A DNA stretch of 64,000 nucleotides from Rhyacophila brunnea (Eukaryota; Arthropoda; Insecta; Trichoptera; Rhyacophilidae). The DNA is taken from NCBI GenBank assembly GCA_022495005.1, contig JAGYXB010000376.1:62001-126000 (forward strand), given 5' to 3'. This document shows, piece after piece, positions 24,243 to 35,730 of this stretch (position 1 is its first letter; each line of letters begins with the position of its first letter). A model generated the notes under the pieces. That model was given only the letters and a program-made list of their open reading frames with translations, was not told the origin of the DNA and ran no database searches. The translations under genes were made by a program, and so were the position numbers.

Positions 24243-27200
24243 GTCTACTCAGTAGTAGAGCTAAGCTAAAAAATCCAGATGCAGCTACAGTTGCTGTATT
24301 TGAAGATTTACGGGTTTTAAAACTAGGTTTACCAAGGATTCAATTACATATTATCACCAACAAATATTATATAAAGTTGTATATGTACCAATAATAATTA
24401 TGTATCGATTATTGATATTACTATTCTTTAAACCGGATCATGATTTTACACCAACCACATCACTGATGTAAGGTCATTTGCAGGGCAAAAAAACGTTTAT
24501 TGACCTGCATTATTTTATCAATATTTTTGATTCCATTTAGGAAATAAATTAATGTCAAACATTTTTGCGCATTAGTTTTATATAGAAAAAAAAAACAGCA
24601 CAAAATATGAACAACAACATTGCTATATTAATAATAACAATAAAGAATTAATATTATTCTGTTTTCAGTGAAATAAATCAAATAATTATTGTCTTTCCGC
24701 GCAGCCAGGTGGATTTACGTGTAATCGAATCAATCATTATCTTTCATGCATTATCACAACAAATTGATTTACCTGGCAAATAAATCTGTACAAGCAGTAA
24801 TCTGCATACATATGCGCCGGTTCAATGGCTCTTCGGATGACCTCTCTTCTTTATGTTAAAAAAACAAGGATGTTAATGACCCATGCAAAGTCGAACTGAA
24901 GACGTCAAACTTGAATATAATGCAGTAATAAAAGATAATTTTTAAAACCCTTCCGATTCCATGAACTCAAATTGTATTTTCAAAAGAAAAACTAATTTAA
25001 TCCTAATTATGGAAATCACGGGACGTGTCCATGACTACTTTACGCTTTTCAATTTTCTCTAATCTTCCCAGGCTACAGCAGACTTTTGTAGCAACGCCGA
25101 GTACACTCTTTCATAGTATTCAACCCTAGGACACCGCAATCAAGTTGGCATAAAGAAATGGAAACCAGATTGAGACTCTCGATGGATCAGTAACTCGTAT
25201 TCGAACTAGGCCCAACGCCCTATCTTGACCGACACAGAATAGCGGCCTGCTGCAGGACAAGAGCCAAGTGACATTTCCTGCGACTCCCAGGTAACCGGTG
25301 AGTCACAATCTTCGTTCGTCGCAATGGCTCTTTCTTCATCATGAAGCCGTCGTTAGCGGAGGCACCGGTGTGACCTTTTCGCCGGATAAAATTCAGGTAA
25401 AAGGATTTTACAAACCTTACAGCTATGTTTGACATTATTTATCATTCGTTTAAATTGCTGCAAATTTCTAGTCCTGAGACCGTTATAAACGTATACTGGA
25501 ATAATCTGCAAAGGGGGGGGACGTCAATTTACTGAATATTACAGCATAATACATAACATAGTGTCTATCAAACTGTGTGCCACAGGACGTTCCGGGTGTG
25601 CTGCGAAATGCTTTAAATTAAAAAAAATGTCTGAAATGTGTAGAAAACAGTAGAAAACTAAAATGTATTTACCATTACTCTATTATCAATCTTTTCGCAA
25701 GATATGATGCTACACATCTGCCATTAATAGTGGAAGAAAATTTAATAGACTTTTCAAGTCTGTGCACGCGGTCTAATGTTTTCAGCTAGAGTTATCAGCA
25801 TTACATTTCGATTTGGACACCATCTCTGGTGCCATTTGGATCGTCTTGTCTGCTAATTAGGTTTCTAATTGTATACTTTTCACTAATATAACTATTATGC
25901 GTTGTTGTGTAATGTATATTGTAATATAGTTGATAGAACAATATAATTTTATTGTTACCTATAAGTAGGTACTAAGATCAAGTACCTATATTACTTAATT
26001 TTTATTTGGTGTGCCACGAAACAAATTCCCCTTCCCCGCGTGCCTTCAAATAAAACAAGTATTTTTGGCGGACACTGATTATAATAAGAATCTTCTGTAA
26101 AAATCCATACTATCCTGAAAGGGTTTAGCAGTTGTCTATAGGTAATTCAAAGTTATTGGCCAAATTAAATGTTTTTAAGATCTACTTACATGCACATTGA
26201 CATTCGTAATAGATACTAAGTGCATATAGCATCTAGCTTAGCAGTCGTTTATGATTCCCAATTTACATACACATCATAGGTAATGCGTAGTCATTTGTTA
26301 GGAATTTATTTATTGTTCAGTTCTATTTGATTCCTAATGGCGTGTAATTGTTGTTTAAACGGGTATTTTATTACATTGTTGGTGTATGTTTATTCACGCT
26401 GTTTGCGTTTTACCTGTGAACACTCAGGTAAAAAGTATAACGACCTTATGAGAGTCATGTAGATACGTACCTACTCTCTTTTGACTTTATAGTAATTATA
26501 TTATGAAAGTTGTAATAATTAAAAATCCCTTGTAAGTATTAAAGTTGTATAATGGACGAACGATTTCACAAAATTGATGAATGTCTGGAATTCGCAGTTT
26601 TCAAAAAGTTAGGGCTATAATGAAATGGAAGTCCTATGAACTTTTAGAATGAATTACAATATTTCATATCGATTCTAGTGTGGTTGAATTGGTAACAAGA
26701 TAAATAATTTATACACAGTTTTTTACGTAGGTATCTATTTGTAGTAATTAATAAAGTATGTAGTAAGTACTATCCTTTCGTTACAAATTCATGTTTCAGG
26801 GATTATCTCGGTAACATCTGTACCTACATATGCGACAAATTTTGGAATTGCCTGTTTAATTTTCCTACAAACTTAGTAACATAATTTTTATTCAGTACCT
26901 AGCTATATATATGTACATAACTATCACGCTAGAGACTATCTGCTAGAAGCTAGAACTAGGCTCATTGGTTTAGGTACATGGCGTCGTCAGATTTATCAAT
27001 TCTAACGTCTGCGATGGACCGTAAGGGAATGCAAATGTTATTTTTGGACAAATGATACTTTGGTTCTCGTTATATATAATATATAATATTTTTATTTTCG
27101 AATTTTAATTTAAATGCATTACGCCCTTTGTGGCAATAACATACCGTCTCTGTTCTGGCAGAACACACTAACTGGAGAATACCAGTTTTGAGTAATTTGA

Positions 27201-27939
27201 CTTTGAAGCTGTTAAAATGTTTGAAATTGTCTATCATGTGAGTTTATTAAGTAATCGTAAAAAGGATGACTTTAAAATAAAGACTGTTTAATTATTAAGA
27301 AGGTTTCCAGACGGTAAAGTTTGAAATAAGGAACATTTTGGTATAACTAACTCAATATGTCATTTTTTCGAATTAGTATCTTCTGACAAAACAGTGACGA
27401 TACATTGTAAAAGTTTATTTTCCTGTTTTTTTCTTCTTAAAAGTGCCCATCGCAGTCATTAATTTGCATTCCATTACGATAAATTTAACAACGCTACGTT
27501 ACTTTTTTGCAGTGTCGAAGATTTGTTGCTAAACGATTTTTTCATGTCTGCCTTGAAAAATAATTTTAATTATGACCATTTAACATAATATTACATCCAA
27601 CCCAACAAGGCATACAATATGTAGTTATCTAGATAGTTTTTTTAAGTGACTATTTTGAATCATCGCTATAACTAGATAAGTGACAACATCTAAAATGTTA
27701 CAATTTGTTTGTTACATATATATATGACACCACCTAGCAGATACTTATCAGAAATGACTTGAATGTGTGTCTTTAGCAAGTGAAACTCTCATTCTGTGGG
27801 AAGCTGAATAATGTAGAATAATAATATAGGGTTATCTAATTAGTATTTTTTTTCTGATTTCCACAAAAATTGACAATTGTGTTCAGTATTGTTTGGCAAA
27901 TCATCATGGAAACATACACAGTTGTATAACGTATCCAAA
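24243..27939. other. AT-rich stretch, no gene seen
   Basis: No recognised gene. A GC-richer block at 25060-25440 has a 71-residue minus-strand frame (25220-25435) that I cannot identify. A GTGTGCCAC word occurs at 25577 and again near 26012 in the same orientation, perhaps from an old element. Confidence 0.4.
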
Positions 27940-28390
27940 ATGGTTAAATTTGATTACAATAATAATGAATCTATTCGAGCTACGTTTCGGGCATTACCTA
28001 CAGAGCTTACTATTTGTAATCTAATTGGAAAATTCGAGTCAAATGGTATCTAATTTTTGTGATGTTTTGCTGATTGGGCTTTAGAGCAAAACAGACCCTT
28101 TATTTTTCATGAAAAAATCATCTTCACTGATGAAGCTCATTTTTGGTTAAATGGCTTCGCAAATAAGCACAATTATCGCATCTGGAGAAATGAAAACCCA
28201 CATGATATTCTTGCAACACGTTTATGTTTACTTAATTGGGCCTTATTTTTTTGAAAATGAAAATGGCAATACAGTTGCTGTCAATGGAGAACACTACAGA
28301 AACATAATTACTGATTTTTTCTGGCATGAATTAGATGATTTTGATCTGAACGATATGTGGTTCCAACACAATATGCCATACAGGTGGTGA
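27940..28390 (+). pseudogene. mariner-like transposase relic
   Basis: Three pieces in changing frames: an N-terminal helix-turn-helix part (27940-28050, NNNESIRATFRALPTELTIC then LIGKFESNG), a core piece from 28084 (FTDEAHFWLNGF, NKHNYRIWRNENPHDI), and 28228-28390 (IGPYFFENENG, VNGEHYRNIITDFFWHEL, MWFQHNMP). These match, in order, the IS630/Tc1/mariner transposases common in insects. The first catalytic Asp (TDEAHF) remains. At the second site the family's FQQD is FQHN, so that Asp is lost. Segments between the pieces and the C-terminus are missing. It is dead. Confidence 0.8.
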
Positions 28391-28433
28391 CACATTCAAC
28401 TTTTGAGAGAAATGTTCAGTATTTATATAGGTA

Positions 28434-28953
28434 TATCAAGGTTTAAGAAACGACACTTCGTAAGTGACATTATTTTATTCAAAATACGTTTTATGCATTA
28501 TTTAATATATTGGTAGTATCAGCATCTACTGAAGAAAGCTGAACATTCTTAATAAAATATTTAGCTCCTAATTATGTTAGAAACGATATCTCGTAGCTAC
28601 TATAAAACTAATAATAATTCGTAAATGTATCATTTTGCTTACCGCCAGCTACATACAACCTGTCAGATGCATCTAAGTAATCTTCATACTATTGTGATTG
28701 TCCGACAAGAAGATCTAGGCAATAACCGGAAGTCGCTAGTGCGGTTAAAAGTAGGAGGAGCTAGTTAGTTCACAGTTTTAACACGTAGCCAAGAAGATCT
28801 TGTTGGACGTACATACATTTACGACGACAAAAACATTGAATTGTAATGACGTAATAACAAATATCAAACACATAGTGTGCAGGCGAGTTTTTCCCCTTTC
28901 CTGTTTAGTTGTTATTTTGTCACTTACGAGGTGTCCTTTCTTAACCATCGATA
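28434..28953. mobile_element. TA-flanked MITE, possibly Tc1/mariner type
   Basis: Inverted ends of about 36 bp: left begins ATCAAGGTTTAAGAAACGAC; right, reverse complement, begins ATCGATGGTTAAGAAAGGAC. Both continue into CGTAAGTGACA. TA dinucleotides flank both ends. It is about 520 bp with no coding capacity. It abuts the mariner-like transposase relic, but whether that enzyme family mobilised it is unknown. Confidence 0.65.
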
Positions 28954-28963
28954 TATATTAATT

Positions 28964-30790
28964 GGTGTTGTTTGGGCATAATCTGATAACTACTTTTTTG
29001 GTCATTTTATGTTAAGGGGGGACATGCTCGTCGAAGGTCAAAATTGAGTTTTTATTGTATTTTCAAACCATGATCATGGACACTCCTTAAACGTTGTAGA
29101 TAATCTATTTATATAATTTTGAAGCCTTATTATCCTTTATTGTTATTTTAAACATTTGATGACTGCATAAAGTATTTTTGTTACATAAAATAGTATTCTT
29201 TTAAACCTCTCGCTCTAATGTTTAGAATATAGTCATATTTCGGTACATAACTGTGCAGTAGTGTTAAGATTTTTTTTACATTTATTAATTTTTAAACGCA
29301 TTTATAAAACCATTAGCATAATTTATTACGAGATAATTTTTGTAAAATATTCACGATAAAAAATTATTTTGATAATCTCAGTGATCCCAAATTTTACAAG
29401 AATTAGGCATTTTATTATTCAAAAAATCGGCAAGATTAACACATTTGAAGATTATTCTAAAGATACTTATTATAAGCTATGTCTTTTACCATTCAAGTGT
29501 GATAAACATCTTATGAATAATGATTGCTTTATAATAATTATTGACCTAAGAATAAGGTAGTGTTTTTTTGAAATACGCCATTTCTTTTGTCATTCCCTAG
29601 TAGTTAAGCTACAACATACGGCCGTAGCTATAAATTGACATACTTTAATTAAAGTAGGGAGTAAAATTATGTTGACGCGCGTGTTTTAACATGTACCTAA
29701 CCAAATTTTTTTTTATTTTTTTTTAAACGGTACATGTTCAAACACGCGCGTCAATATCATTTTACTCCCTACTTCAATTATAGTTTGTCAATTTATGGCT
29801 ACGACCGTATGTTGTAGCTTAACCACTGGGGAATGACAAAAAAAATGGCGTATTTCAAAAAAACACTACCTTATTCTTAGGTCAATAATTATTATAAAGC
29901 AATCATTATTCATAAGATGTATATCACACTTGAATGGTCAAAGACATAGCTTATAATAAGTATCTTTAAAATCATCTTCAAATGTGTTAATCTTACCGAT
30001 TTTTTGAATAATAAAATGCCTAATTCTTGTCAAATTTGGGATCACAGAGATTATCAAAATAATTTTTATCGTGAATATTTTACAAAAATTATCTCGTAAT
30101 AAATTATACTAATGGTTTTATAAATGCGTTTAAAAATTAATAAATGTAAAAAATCTTAACACCACTGCACAGTTATGTACCGAAATATGACTATATTCTA
30201 AAACATTAGAGCGAGAGGTTTAAAAGAATACTATTTAATGTAATAAAAATACTTCATGCAGCCATTAAATGTTTAAAATAACTATGAAGGATAATAAGGC
30301 TTCAAAATTATATAAATAGATTATCTACAACGTTTAAGGAGTGTCCAGGATCATGGTTTGAAAATACAATAAAAACTCAATTTTGACCTTCGACGAGCAT
30401 GTCCCCCCTTAAGAGTAAAAATTGGGTCACTATAGTGTTATCTTCCATTTGGTAATAACCCGATATCTATATTTCACTTAAAACGTTCAAAACGCTATTG
30501 TAATAATATGATGATATGTGAACAAACACAGTGGTTAGCTTGGTCAAAACATGACCAAAGACCTTATCATAGTTTGATCACTGATAAGTGACCTTATTTT
30601 CCTAATTAATGAAATAATTGACAATCTAAGTACCTATTGTCATATTCTTCTTCAGTTATTTATTTTAAAATGTTTTTTTCAATTTTAAACAAAAAAATGA
30701 ACTGAAATTTATGTGGGCAATTCAAAGCTTAAAATGGCTCTCCTGTAAATTCAACATTTTGCAGTTAACAGGTTATGCCCAAACACCACC
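28964..30790. mobile_element. Outer inverted-repeat element, split by a foldback element
   Basis: GGTGTTGTTTGGGCATAATC at 28964 matches the reverse complement of the right end, GGTGGTGTTTGGGCATAACC, ending at 30790. The identity extends over about 27 bp with few differences. The 29012-30412 foldback element lies within it, so this older element (about 420 bp without the insert) was the target. Superfamily and target duplication are not clear. Confidence 0.55.
29012..30412. mobile_element. Foldback element with ~690-bp inverted arms and TTAA flanks
   Basis: The left arm (about 29016-29697) and right arm (about 29729-30408) are inverted copies with few differences, separated by a T-rich spacer of about 30 bp. 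The arms begin GGGGGGACATGCTCGTCG just inside TTAA and end at ACATGTACC around the spacer. TTAA occurs at both outer edges (29012-29015, 30409-30412), the target site of piggyBac-superfamily transposases. No transposase is encoded; a 63-codon frame inside the left arm looks spurious. A diverged single arm is at 62158-62410. Confidence 0.8.
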
Positions 30791-31023
30791 GTTATATTAT
30801 ATCCCTTTTTGATAACCCATTATAAGGAAATTTCAGTAAGCCTACTAATATTTTGGTTAGAAAGAGAAATTATATTTTTACCGACGACTGAACTGATAAT
30901 TTTTCACATTTAAGTCACTCGGCTCCAGATTATAAAAATTTACAATCTTTGAATACCACTTATTGAATTGTCATCACGTAAAATAGGTGATTTTATATTT
31001 ACCGTGTAAAAAAAGAATTATAA

Positions 31024-32698
31024 GGGAATAATGATCCTATAGAGAACCATGTTATATCTGATGCATTTGCTAAGCATTTTGAATCACTTTATAGCTCAAT
31101 AGAACCGCTACTTGACCCCGATTCTGCTGGTCCTTCGTCTGCAACGCAAGATATTCAAATCTCAGCTTTTGACGAAAAAGATATGGAATATGGGTTTTCA
31201 AATTTGTCTCCCAAAAGTTCATTTGGTCCAGATGGCTTGCCACCTTATGTGGTTAAGGGCTGTTACGAACATATATCCTTTCCGCTTAAACATATATTTA
31301 ATTTAATCATAGCATCCAGCACTTTTCCTGATGCATGGAAAATAACCCGCCTAAGGCCGCTTCATAAAAAGGGATCTAGATCAGAGATCTCTAACTATAG
31401 CAGTTCTTTCGGCTCCATGTAAATTATTTGAATCGATATTACATATAAACATCAACCGTCAAATAGACTCTCGCCTCTCCGATTCGCAGCATGGTTTTCG
31501 ACTTAGGCGGTCCACAGTAACAAATCTTATAGTGTATAATAATTTTTATTTCAAATTCTATGGATAAGTCAATTCAAGTTGATTCTGTGTACACAGATAT
31601 TTCCAAGGCATTTGATCGTGTTGATCACGATATTTTATTACAAAAGCTTTGTATATTTGGCGCGTCACATAGTATAATATGTTCTTTTGCTTCTTATTTG
31701 AAAAATCGCCGTCAATTTGTTGATTACCATGGGAATGAATCGCGGATTTTTAGAACAAACTCTGGTGTTCCTCAAGGTTCAAATCTTGGCCCAATTTTGT
31801 TTTTAATATTTTTGATGATATTGTCAAAGTTATAACCAATTCTTCTTGTTTGCTATTCGCAGATGATCTTAAACTTTTTCGAACTATTGAAACCCCATTA
31901 TGCTGTGCGATGTTGCAGTCTGACCTAGATGCTATCTCGCAATGGTCTATCTTAAATAAACTTGGATTCGCTACCTCCAAATGTAATATTATTTCATTCA
32001 ATCGTTCAAGGCACACCTTATTGTTCCCATACACATTGTCTGGTATAATATTGAGTAGGGTAACGGAGATAAAAGATTTGGGAGTATTGTATGATACAAA
32101 GTTCACTTTCAATCAGCATATTCTTAACATCAGTACTAGATCTAGCAAAATGCTTGGTTTTGTTATGAGGGTTTCAAAATCATTCAAAAACGTCCGAGTG
32201 CTACGTACATTATACGTATCATTTGTGTTGAGTATTCTTGAATATGCCAGCATTATTTGGAATCCTAATAGGTTCATGCACACAATTAAGCTGGATCGAG
32301 TCCACAATAGATTTCTTAGATTTCTCTACTTAAGAACATACGGGTTCTTTCCTTATGATAATGACAATAAAATGAATTTCCCCGACTCGTTTTCTTCTGG
32401 GTATGCTATCAATGCAATCCCTGTCTACCCGAAGAGTGATTGTTCTTTTAAAGCATTTCTTTTTACTTCTTCGTGGGTTCATTTACAATCCGTATATACT
32501 GGCAAATATTATTTTCATGTTCCCACCAATATCACTCGTAGCTCCACGGTCTTCAAGATACCTCGTCGCAGGACAGATGTTATGTTTCATGATGCTGTAT
32601 ATCGTGCAATTAGCTTATTTGATGGCACCATAAAGGTTGATTTGTTTTTTATTAATTATATAATGTTTGTAGACGTTTTAAATAGGATAAATTTATAA
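31024..32698 (+). pseudogene. Non-LTR reverse transcriptase, frameshifted
   Basis: Reverse transcriptase blocks follow in order: FGPDGLP and PLHKKGSRSEISNY (31183-31410), SQHGFR near 31485, the catalytic block TDISKAFDRVDHD (31596-31635), SGVPQGSNLGPILFLIF (31762-31810), and the second catalytic block LLFADDLKLF (from 31850), then thumb and tail including LGVLYDTKF and ILEYASIIWNP. The blocks lie in three different frames: shifts fall near 31405-31450, 31530-31560 and 31815-31850, and there are internal stops. The two Asp-bearing motifs survive as FDRVDHD and FADD. The order and wording suit jockey/CR1-type LINEs. The C-terminus ends at TAA before 32700. Confidence 0.85.
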
Positions 32699-32886
32699 TT
32701 GTATATATTTTCATATTTCTTTAATATTTACACATGCTGTCTTTTCCACTTTCTTGTCATATTAGTTGTTATTTGTAATTAAGATATTTTATATATTTGT
32801 ATGTATTATGTATTATGGCGCATTGGCCAAAAGCTGTAATGCCGTAATACTCTTTTTTATAAATAAATAAATAAATAAATAAATAA
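31024..32886 (+). mobile_element. 5'-truncated jockey/CR1-type LINE with ATAA tail
   Basis: Reverse transcriptase coding (31024-32698) is followed by a short 3' UTR and a (TAAA)n tail at about 32858-32886, the expected end of a non-LTR retrotransposon. Endonuclease and ORF1 are absent, so the copy is 5'-truncated. No clear target duplication was found around the tail. Confidence 0.85.
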
Positions 32887-33918
32887 ACCAAGGATGTCAT
32901 AACGAAAGAAAATAATATGTCGATGCTTGCTATCGGTAGGTACGTTTTTGACATCTTATCTGTAACTGACAGCCAATGAAATTGGTTGTTTGAAACGCGA
33001 AACGTATTTTCTTCTTGGTTCGTCTCGTCAATTCAATGGCCTTTTGTTGAATTATGTTATGAATTTTAACTTGAAGTTATGTATCTTGGTATCTTGCGAG
33101 GCTTCATTCTTGAAACACGTCACCGCTAACGAGATACAGCACCATACATGGATTGATATTAAATTAAGTAGTTCATACTAAAAATAACAATTTACATGGC
33201 ACTTGTCGAACATCTCGAGTGCGTTCGGGTTTATTTTTTTGTGTGAAAACCTTGTTGGAAATTAAATTAACTTTTCGAAGGCGGTTCGAGCCGGTTCGAA
33301 TGTCGTTGTGGGTAGCAGCGTGGCGAGGTGTATAATAAATTTTAAGGGAACATGACTTCATAGTACATACTAAAAATAATACATTTATTCGAAATTAATT
33401 AACTTGTTTATCAACGATGTGCACGGTGGCTACAGCGTAGGCCGTAGAGTCTGTATGCCGTAGGCCGTAGACGCTGACGTAGAGCTCAAATTGAAATTTG
33501 TCTAGCTATATATAGTGAACTTTACATATTACAAATTCAAGACTTTCACATCATGACAAAGAAATAGTATTAAAACAGCATTAAAAAACAGAAATAGAAG
33601 CAATATTAGTAAAAGAATAAATACAAAAACATAGAAATACATAGAAGAACAATTTATATAACAACGTCCACCTAAACGCATCCTCACGTAAATGAAATAT
33701 ATCATTATCTGAAGCAATTTAGTTGAACATAGTTATTGACCGCCCAATTGGTGTTACCAATGACAGGTTAGTTCTGCAATCTGGGAGAACAAAAAACCTG
33801 ATGTTCCTGATTTCAAAATACGTAGGTCAACACTACGAAGAATAGCAGAGTTTACGTTTACACTGTGTATAAGTTGGAAAAAAGACGTAGTCAATAAATA
33901 TACCTGTGTACATACAAC
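32887..33918. other. No gene seen
   Basis: AT-rich with short frames only. A GTAGGCCGTAGA word repeats near 33436-33475 (CGTAGGCCGTAGAGTC, CCGTAGGCCGTAGACG). Confidence 0.4.
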
Positions 33919-34491
33919 TAGAGTTGGGTATTTCCCGAGAAAATCTCAATCTCGAGATTCGGGATTTCGCGAAATAATGAAATTTTGACTTCTCGAGATT
34001 CGGGATTTCCAGAAAAGAATTCTAGAGAAATTGGGAGATTTAAAAAAAACCTGTAAAAATCCTAAAATCAGTGTAAAAACAGACAAATTCCAAAAAAATA
34101 TGATTTTTTTTATTTATGTAAGAAGACAAACAAAATAGAAGTAGGAAAACAAAAATAATTCAAAACATTACTTATTAAAATAGTATTTCAAAAAACACAG
34201 ACTGTCAATGGCTGCGTCTGACAATCGCGTACGCTTTTGAGACACAAAATTCCCTGATGTTGCAAAAATTGTGCTCATTTTGAGTCGACGTTGGCTTAAT
34301 TGTTTTAAATGTGTTTTCTGTCAGCTTTCTTCATAAATATAACCGTTTGTTTTCAATTAATATTTGATAATAAAGAAATCCCGAATCCCGAGAAAAGATT
34401 CTCGAGATCCGGGATTTCCCGAAATGTTTAAAATTTCAATTCTCGAGATTCGGGATGGAAAATCTCGAAAATTTCCCGAAACCCAACTCTA
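33919..34491. mobile_element. hAT element, deletion derivative, family A copy 1
   Basis: Termini TAGAGTTGGGT and ACCCAACTCTA form inverted ends that fit the hAT consensus start (YARNG). The direct repeat CATACAAC lies immediately outside both ends (33911-33918, 34492-34499), the 8-bp duplication expected of hAT. Inside are many TCTCGAGATTCGGGATTT repeats near each end and a minus-strand remnant of the transposase C-terminus. It is 573 bp; a second copy is at 46693-47273. Confidence 0.9.
34168..34296 (-). pseudogene. hAT transposase C-terminal dimerisation fragment
   Basis: The minus strand reads SQRRLKMSTIFATSGNFVSQ followed by KRTRLSDAAIDSLCFLKYYF and a stop. This is the hATC signature (S..GN..S.KR.RL......L.FL) found at the end of ZBED-like hAT transposases. 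Only this tail is kept between the inverted ends, with the original stop, so the element is a deletion derivative of a coding hAT. The homologous stretch in the 46.7-kb copy has an earlier stop. Confidence 0.75.
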
Positions 34492-35344
34492 CATACAACC
34501 AAAACGTAATAAACATTGTGTGCGAAAGCTAGATTATAACGCGAAACATGGCTAGAATATAGCGAGAAAAAGGCGGTAATAGTGACACGTTTTACGTATT
34601 TTAGAACCAAAATGCAGCCTCCTCTTCTTTTTGCTGAAATAGCAAGTGGATTACTTGACGTCATGTTAAAATCTCACGAAGGAATTTTATTTGTTTTTAA
34701 AAGTATAGTATAAATTTATTACAATCAAATTGTATTATGGGTCAGCCATCGATCACCTTTCAATTCGATAATAATTATTACAAGTTTGCAAGTCGGTACT
34801 ATGTATGTAGAAAGTTTTCAAACCGGAGCGCGCGTTTATTTTCCTTGTATTATTTATAAAATAAATACCTATGTAAATATATTATATACCTTGGATAGGG
34901 AGAAATGCAATAACAGTCTTTAAACTTCTTACTTGCATAATATATCTACTGAAAAATATTGCAAAATAAAAAAATCTCATTTTTATGAAATATACCTACT
35001 GTTAAAATAGTATTATTATTTTTTCTTCCTTAATTTTTTATATATAAGTACTTCAGTATATTATTTTCTTGTTGCAGTTCTGACAATGGTAAATTTTGAT
35101 TAAAGTGAACTCTAGTTTTTTTTACAAATTTTCTAATGAGCAACTTAAAATTCCATTACACCCCATAAAACAGTCTATTTGAAGGACAAAATTGAATAAT
35201 AATTGAAATCGGATAAAAAATCTTATTAGCAAAATAACACTAAAGCGCATTATTCTTGAATAAATAAAATTGAGGTTTACGACATCTAATAAATATCTTC
35301 ATGTAAGTTTCGTATTAAACTTGAGAAAAAATATGTAAAAATGA

Positions 35345-35392
35345 ACCGAAACGCAATTTGCGCTCCGGTCCGCTCCGTTACATTTCGAGCCC
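35345..35392 (-). mobile_element. End of a CAGGGCTCGAAATG-type hAT MITE (family D)
   Basis: Read on the minus strand the sequence starts CAGGGCTCGAAATGTAACGG and continues with GAGCGGACCGGAGCGC, matching the left ends at 55377 and 56627. A decayed candidate for the other end (AAACCGGAGCGCGCG) is near 34825. No target duplication is visible. Confidence 0.55.
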
Positions 35393-35703
35393 TGTATGAA
35401 GGTATGCTACATACTGATCGGTATTGAAACTATGTCTGGAATTTTCGCAAAATTATTGAGCCCAATGTCAAATGCGTTTAAAAGCTAGCGTTAAGTACGA
35501 CTAGTTGTTGAATATTCATTTCTTAATGCCAATAATTAACAGCCATAATCTGGCTTTTATTACCAGGCGTTTTTGTCAGATATATATATAATAAATGAAT
35601 ACATTTGTCTCGTATGGTATGCAACTATGTAATATTAATTACCTATACTACACGTTGGTCTATCGATACTATTATCGGAAATGCTGCAAATTGTACCTGG
35701 GAC

Positions 35704-35730
35704 ATTCTTAATATTCTTAATATTCTTAAT
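35704..35730. repeat. Three tandem ATTCTTAAT units
   Basis: Three exact 9-bp units in a row. A simple microsatellite-like tract with no gene nearby. Confidence 0.7.

Noticed and set aside
29369..29560. 63-codon frame in the foldback arm as a transposase piece
   Set aside because: It appears only in one arm in open form, matches no transposase, and the inverted copy is interrupted. Treated as chance.
31024..32698. A functional reverse transcriptase gene
   Set aside because: Motifs lie in three frames with internal stops, so the copy is dead even though the FADD and FDRVDHD motifs persist.
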